From: Prolixibacteraceae bacterium
Lineage (GTDB): Bacteria > Bacteroidota > Bacteroidia > Bacteroidales > Prolixibacteraceae
DNA length: 18,554 bases
Direction of reading: 5' to 3'
Assembly: GCA_023228025.1 (NCBI GenBank)
Contig: JALOCD010000089.1
Location: 1-18,554, forward strand
This document shows, piece by piece, positions 15,218 to 18,554 of this stretch (positions are counted from its first letter, which is position 1; every line of letters starts with the position of its first letter). A model generated the notes under the pieces. It was not told the origin of the DNA and searched no databases. It saw only the letters and a program-made list of their open reading frames with translations. Position numbers and translations under genes: made by a program.

Positions 15218-15820
15218 ATGGAAAGTAAATACTCGAATGATAAGCGGGAAAATGGTAGTCTAACCTACGGCATTAGTATTATTGGTCTGTTTGTGATCCT
15301 CATTATTTCCGCATGTCAGACAAAAGTATCAACCGATATTCCGGCAGAACTACTAAACGAAGCCAAAATAGAGGATATGGAAGCCATTAATTTTGAGACT
15401 TTCTATACTGATTCGGGCGTCGTAAAATACCATTTACAGGCCCCTAAACTGTTGGTTTATGAAGCAGATCCCAAAAACCGCTACAATGATTTCCCCGATG
15501 GCTTTATCATGCAGCGGTACGATCTTAACAGGAAGATCGTCTCCCAAATGTCGGGCAATCATGGTAAATATTTCGTCAACGAGAAAAGATGGGAGGCAAA
15601 CGGGAATGTCGTTCTTGTTAACAGTGAAGGGGATACCTTAAGATCTGAAGAGTTAAAATACAACCAGGCAGAGGATCTGATTTTTTCCGATCAATTTGTA
15701 AGCATCAAAAAAGGCGACCAGTACATCACGGGCACAGGTGGCTTTAAATCGGATACACAAATGTCGAGATGGTCATTTATCAAGACCAAAGGACATCTGT
15801 ATGTGGAAGGTGGGGAATAA
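15218..15820 (+). CDS. lptC: LPS export protein LptC, predicted lipoprotein
   Basis: LptC is the inner-membrane-anchored periplasmic link that receives lipopolysaccharide from the LptBFG transporter and passes it to LptA. The 200-residue product has a basic N-region, a hydrophobic segment (17-31), and a lipobox ISAC with Cys33, so it looks lipid-anchored rather than held by a single helix as in E. coli. The rest is beta-jellyroll-like: FETFYTDSGVVKYHLQAPKL, FPDGFIMQRYD, GKYFVNEKRWEANGNVVLVN, GDTLRSEELKYN, and ITGTGGFKSDTQMSRWSF, matching the Bacteroidota LptC/LptA pattern. It follows the outer-membrane protein by 42 nt and precedes the CNNM/CBS gene by 15 nt. Confidence 0.87.
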   Translation: MESKYSNDKRENGSLTYGISIIGLFVILIISACQTKVSTDIPAELLNEAKIEDMEAINFETFYTDSGVVKYHLQAPKLLVYEADPKNRYNDFPDGFIMQRYDLNRKIVSQMSGNHGKYFVNEKRWEANGNVVLVNSEGDTLRSEELKYNQAEDLIFSDQFVSIKKGDQYITGTGGFKSDTQMSRWSFIKTKGHLYVEGGE

Positions 15821-15835
15821 TACTGAACCATTGCC

Positions 15836-17104
15836 ATGAATGAGCTAACCATTATCCTGATCACCATGTTAGCCTCCGCCTTCTTCTCGGGGATGGAGAT
15901 TGCTTTTTTCTCTTCCGACAAACTCCGGCTTGAACTCGACAAGGGGAAGCACCGTTTGAGCGGAAAGATTATCGGGGTGTTCTATCAACATCCAGGACAA
16001 TACATTGCAGCACTTTTGGTCGGTAACAACATCGCGCTGGTGGTATACAGTCTGGCCTTTACCAACCTGATGCATCCTTTTATTTCAGGGATGCTTGTCA
16101 ACGAAACTGTGAACTTGTTTATTCAGACGACCATCTCCACAATTCTGATCCTGATCGTTGCAGAATTTCTCCCTAAGGCGATCTTCAGGATTAATCCAAA
16201 TATGGCCCTAAACTTTCTTTCGCTACCGGTAGCCCTATTTTATCTCCTCTTCTATCCGATTACCAAATTCGCGATAGGTCTCTCTAAAATGGTCCTGAAA
16301 TTTATCTTCAAAGTAAAAATCGAACAGAAAAATGAGAACCGGGTATTTGGCCGAATTGATTTGAACAACCTCTTCGGAAGAATGAATGGGGTCAACTTAG
16401 CCCCAAGCCACAACATTGACAGCGAGATCAAGCTCTTTCAAAACGCGCTGGATTTCTCCAAGTTGAAGATCCGGGAGTGCATGATTCCCCGTACAGAAAT
16501 GGTGATGCTCGAATTAAATGAAGATATGGGAATACTCCGGCAGAAATTTATTGAGACAGGATTTTCGAAAATCATGATCTTCGAAGGTTCTTCCGACAAC
16601 ATCATCGGCTATGTGCACTCATCCGATCTTTTTCACAACCCAACCAACATTCAGGGCTGCCTTCGCAAAATATCTTTCGTCCCGGAGACCATGGAAGCCA
16701 ACAAACTCTTGAGCATTTTGCTGCGTGAACACCGGAGTACCGCCATCGTCGTGGATGAATTTGGGGGAACGGCAGGGATGGTGACCACAGAAGATATTCT
16801 CGAGGAGATATTCGGAGAAATTGAAGATGAGCACGACATACCTGATTTGGTTGGAAAGAAACTGAATGAACATCATTTCGTTTTCTCCGGCCGAACACCT
16901 ATCTCCTACCTAAATGAAAACTACGGATTGCGAATGGAAGAAGATGAACAGTATGAAACGCTTGCAGGATACATACTGTATCATCATTCAAGCTTTCCAA
17001 AAATCAATTCTGTCCTGATCATTGATAGTTATGAATTTAAAATTTTGAGGAGTACCAAAACCAGAATTGAACTGGTGGAGATGAAAAAAATCAGTAATTT
17101 GTAA
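15836..17104 (+). CDS. CNNM/CBS-domain membrane protein (hemolysin C/CorC family)
   Basis: The 422-residue product begins with a CNNM (DUF21) transmembrane domain of three or four helices (1-155), with SAFFSGMEIAFFS (14-26) and LLVGNNIALVVYS (60-72) as its signature. A CBS pair follows (about 212-335): VMIPRTE-like MIPRTEMVML, FSKIMIFEG, IIGYVHSSDLF, then STAIVVDEFGGTAGMVTTEDILEEIFGEIEDEHD, whose 20-residue blocks are diagnostic. Residues about 345-420 are a CorC_HlyC domain. Family members are linked to Mg2+ or Co2+ efflux and, in gliding Bacteroidota, to GldE; context with lptC and PpiD argues for the general family rather than GldE. Despite the common label, hemolytic activity is not implied. 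Confidence 0.88.
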   Translation: MNELTIILITMLASAFFSGMEIAFFSSDKLRLELDKGKHRLSGKIIGVFYQHPGQYIAALLVGNNIALVVYSLAFTNLMHPFISGMLVNETVNLFIQTTISTILILIVAEFLPKAIFRINPNMALNFLSLPVALFYLLFYPITKFAIGLSKMVLKFIFKVKIEQKNENRVFGRIDLNNLFGRMNGVNLAPSHNIDSEIKLFQNALDFSKLKIRECMIPRTEMVMLELNEDMGILRQKFIETGFSKIMIFEGSSDNIIGYVHSSDLFHNPTNIQGCLRKISFVPETMEANKLLSILLREHRSTAIVVDEFGGTAGMVTTEDILEEIFGEIEDEHDIPDLVGKKLNEHHFVFSGRTPISYLNENYGLRMEEDEQYETLAGYILYHHSSFPKINSVLIIDSYEFKILRSTKTRIELVEMKKISNL

Positions 17105-17114
17105 AATTGAGTGT

Positions 17115-17151
17115 TTTGTTCAGTTTTAAAATCCTAAAATTGCTATATTCG
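17115..17151 (+). promoter_or_regulatory. Possible promoter upstream of the PpiD-like gene
   Basis: TATATTCG (17144-17151) differs from TAnnTTTG at one base, and TTTG at 17115-17118 lies upstream with a 25-nt spacer, somewhat long. It is in the 107-nt AT-rich gap after the CNNM/CBS gene; no terminator is visible there, so read-through from the operon is also possible. Confidence 0.35.
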
Positions 17152-17211
17152 TACGCTCAAAAAACAGGATAAAAGATTTATCAGTTAAGTAAATAAATAA
17201 CCAGAAAACGG

Positions 17212-18554
17212 ATGGCTACATTAGAGAAAATCAGAAACCGAGCAGGGATAGGAATCACCATTTTTATTGGATTGGCGCTGGCAGCATTTGTTCTTGGAGA
17301 TGCTGTACAATCAGGCAGTTCGATCATGCGTGGCAACCAACAGGAGATTGCAAAGATTGCCGGTAAAAGCGTCGATTACAAAGAATTTCAAAAGAAAGTT
17401 GACGACCTCTCAGATATTTACAAGATGAATTCTGGATCCACTTCTTTGGATCAGAAAACGACGGAACAGATAAGGGAACAGACCTGGATGTCGTTGGTAA
17501 GGAGCATTACCATGAAAGATATCTATGAAAATCTTGGCATCGCCGTTACATCCAATGAACTTTTTGACCTAGTTCAAGGGGAAAATCCTCATGGCATCAT
17601 TCAAAGTCTCTTCCGCGATCAAAAAACGGGGACCATCAATCGTGCAGCCCTCATCCAGTTTTTAAAATATCAACAGTCGAATATCAATGGCCCAGAGCAC
17701 AATTACTGGCTGTTTGTTGAAAACCAGATTCTGGAGGAACGCAGCTTTACCAAATACAACAATCTGCTCTCCAAGGGTATATACACAACCAACGATGAGG
17801 CGAAATTTAACCTGGATGGCAAAAACAAAAAGGTGAATATCGAATTTGTCGGAAAATTATACAGTTCAGTATCTGATAGTTCCATCAATGTATCACCAGC
17901 AGAAGTTGAAGCCTATTACGCTGCACACAAAGAAAAATACAAGCAGGAAGCCAGCCGCGAAATTGAATACATTCTTTTCCCTGTTGTTGCCTCGAAAGGT
18001 GATGAAGATAAGGTGATCAAATGGATCAATGATATAAAACCCGAATTTGCTTCGGTTGAAGATCCTGCTTCCTATGTGAACATCAATTCGGACAAGCAGT
18101 TTGATCCCGCCTTCTACAAAAAATCGGATCTTCCTGCCAATATCTCTGAATTTGCTTTCGCCGGTAAGGCCGGTGATATTTATGGTCCATACAAAGAGGG
18201 ACAGAGCTGGAAATTGTGCAAGATTCAAAAATTCGAAGAACTGCCTGATTCTGTCAATGCCCGTCATATTCTCATTCGCGTTACTTCCCAGGCCGAAGCT
18301 GCAAAAGCCAAAAATACTGCCGACAGCCTGAAGCATGTATTAACCCTTGGTGGAGATTTTGCCGCCCTGGCGCGCAAATATTCCGGTGACGAAGGATCCG
18401 CCATAAAAGGTGGGGAACTGGGCTGGTTCAAAAGAGGGATGATGGTAAAACCATTCGACGATGCTGCATTCTTTGGAAAAGTAAATGACTATTTGGTTGT
18501 CTCTTCACAATTCGGTATCCACCTGATTCAGGTTACCAAACGTGGAAATACAAC
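17212..18554 (+). CDS. PpiD/SurA-like peptidyl-prolyl isomerase chaperone, C-terminus outside window (partial)
   Basis: An open frame of 447 complete codons starts at ATG 17212 and runs off the right edge; family members are usually about 700 residues. An N-terminal membrane anchor (IGITIFIGLALAAFVLGDAV, about 12-31) places the rest in the periplasm. Residues about 45-260 form a SurA_N/PpiD-type helical chaperone region (IAKIAGKSVDYKEFQKKVDD, EQTWMSLVRSITMKDIYENLG). A parvulin rotamase domain begins near 347 (ARHILIRVTSQAEAAKAK, FAALARKYSGDEGSAIKGGELGWFKRGMMVKPFDDAAF), with the expected GG.LGWF and Phe pattern, and is nearly complete. It would assist folding of outer-membrane proteins, fitting the preceding envelope genes. 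Confidence 0.87.
   Translation, partial: MATLEKIRNRAGIGITIFIGLALAAFVLGDAVQSGSSIMRGNQQEIAKIAGKSVDYKEFQKKVDDLSDIYKMNSGSTSLDQKTTEQIREQTWMSLVRSITMKDIYENLGIAVTSNELFDLVQGENPHGIIQSLFRDQKTGTINRAALIQFLKYQQSNINGPEHNYWLFVENQILEERSFTKYNNLLSKGIYTTNDEAKFNLDGKNKKVNIEFVGKLYSSVSDSSINVSPAEVEAYYAAHKEKYKQEASREIEYILFPVVASKGDEDKVIKWINDIKPEFASVEDPASYVNINSDKQFDPAFYKKSDLPANISEFAFAGKAGDIYGPYKEGQSWKLCKIQKFEELPDSVNARHILIRVTSQAEAAKAKNTADSLKHVLTLGGDFAALARKYSGDEGSAIKGGELGWFKRGMMVKPFDDAAFFGKVNDYLVVSSQFGIHLIQVTKRGNT

Noticed and set aside
15836..17104. Assignment as GldE gliding protein
   Set aside because: GldE belongs to the same CNNM/CBS family, but no other gld gene is here and context beside lptC and PpiD fits the general family; the specific name is not supported.

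Overview
The window looks like chromosomal DNA of a Bacteroidota bacterium. The evidence is the gene families (OMP_b-brl_3 outer-membrane barrel, Bacteroidota-type NamZ, Tat-exported Gfo/Idh/MocA oxidoreductase), a Bacteroidota-style lipoprotein export motif, weak Shine-Dalgarno signals, and two good matches to the Bacteroidota -7 promoter box TAnnTTTG. The order within the phylum cannot be fixed from sequence alone; the nadB-nadC-coaX-OMP-lptC-CNNM-PpiD order recalls Bacteroidales-like genomes. There are 13 protein genes, all on the + strand except the first. I see no tRNA, rRNA, CRISPR array, transposase or phage gene.

Region 1 (1-3629) is probably a peptidoglycan-sugar salvage locus. It holds a divergent, truncated secreted protein with a GH3 C-terminal-like domain, a NamZ-family exo-N-acetylmuramidase, and a sodium:solute symporter. 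A 112-nt inverted repeat built from 9-10 nt units fills almost the whole gap between namZ and the symporter.

Region 2 (3643-6228) begins with a consensus-like promoter. It drives a two-gene unit: a probably surface-exposed beta-helix lipoprotein, then a secreted endonuclease/exonuclease/phosphatase-fold enzyme. A second copy of the intergenic repeat overlaps the end of the nuclease gene and encodes its last residues.

Region 3 (6375-10560) has a TonB-receptor-like outer-membrane barrel closed by a clear intrinsic terminator, and a Tat-exported Gfo/Idh/MocA oxidoreductase closed by another.

Region 4 (10695-17104) is a tightly packed probable operon: nadB and nadC (overlap ATGA), coaX (TTG start overlapping nadC), an outer-membrane protein overlapping coaX by 17 nt, lptC as a predicted lipoprotein, and a CNNM/CBS membrane protein. 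It joins NAD and CoA precursor synthesis to envelope biogenesis. Region 5 (17212-end) is the start of a PpiD/SurA-like periplasmic chaperone, cut by the window edge.

Most of this is ordinary core-genome content. The least explained items are the two related inverted-repeat elements and the GH3-C-like protein that has no GH3 catalytic domain before it. I did not find convincing evidence of a new multi-gene system.
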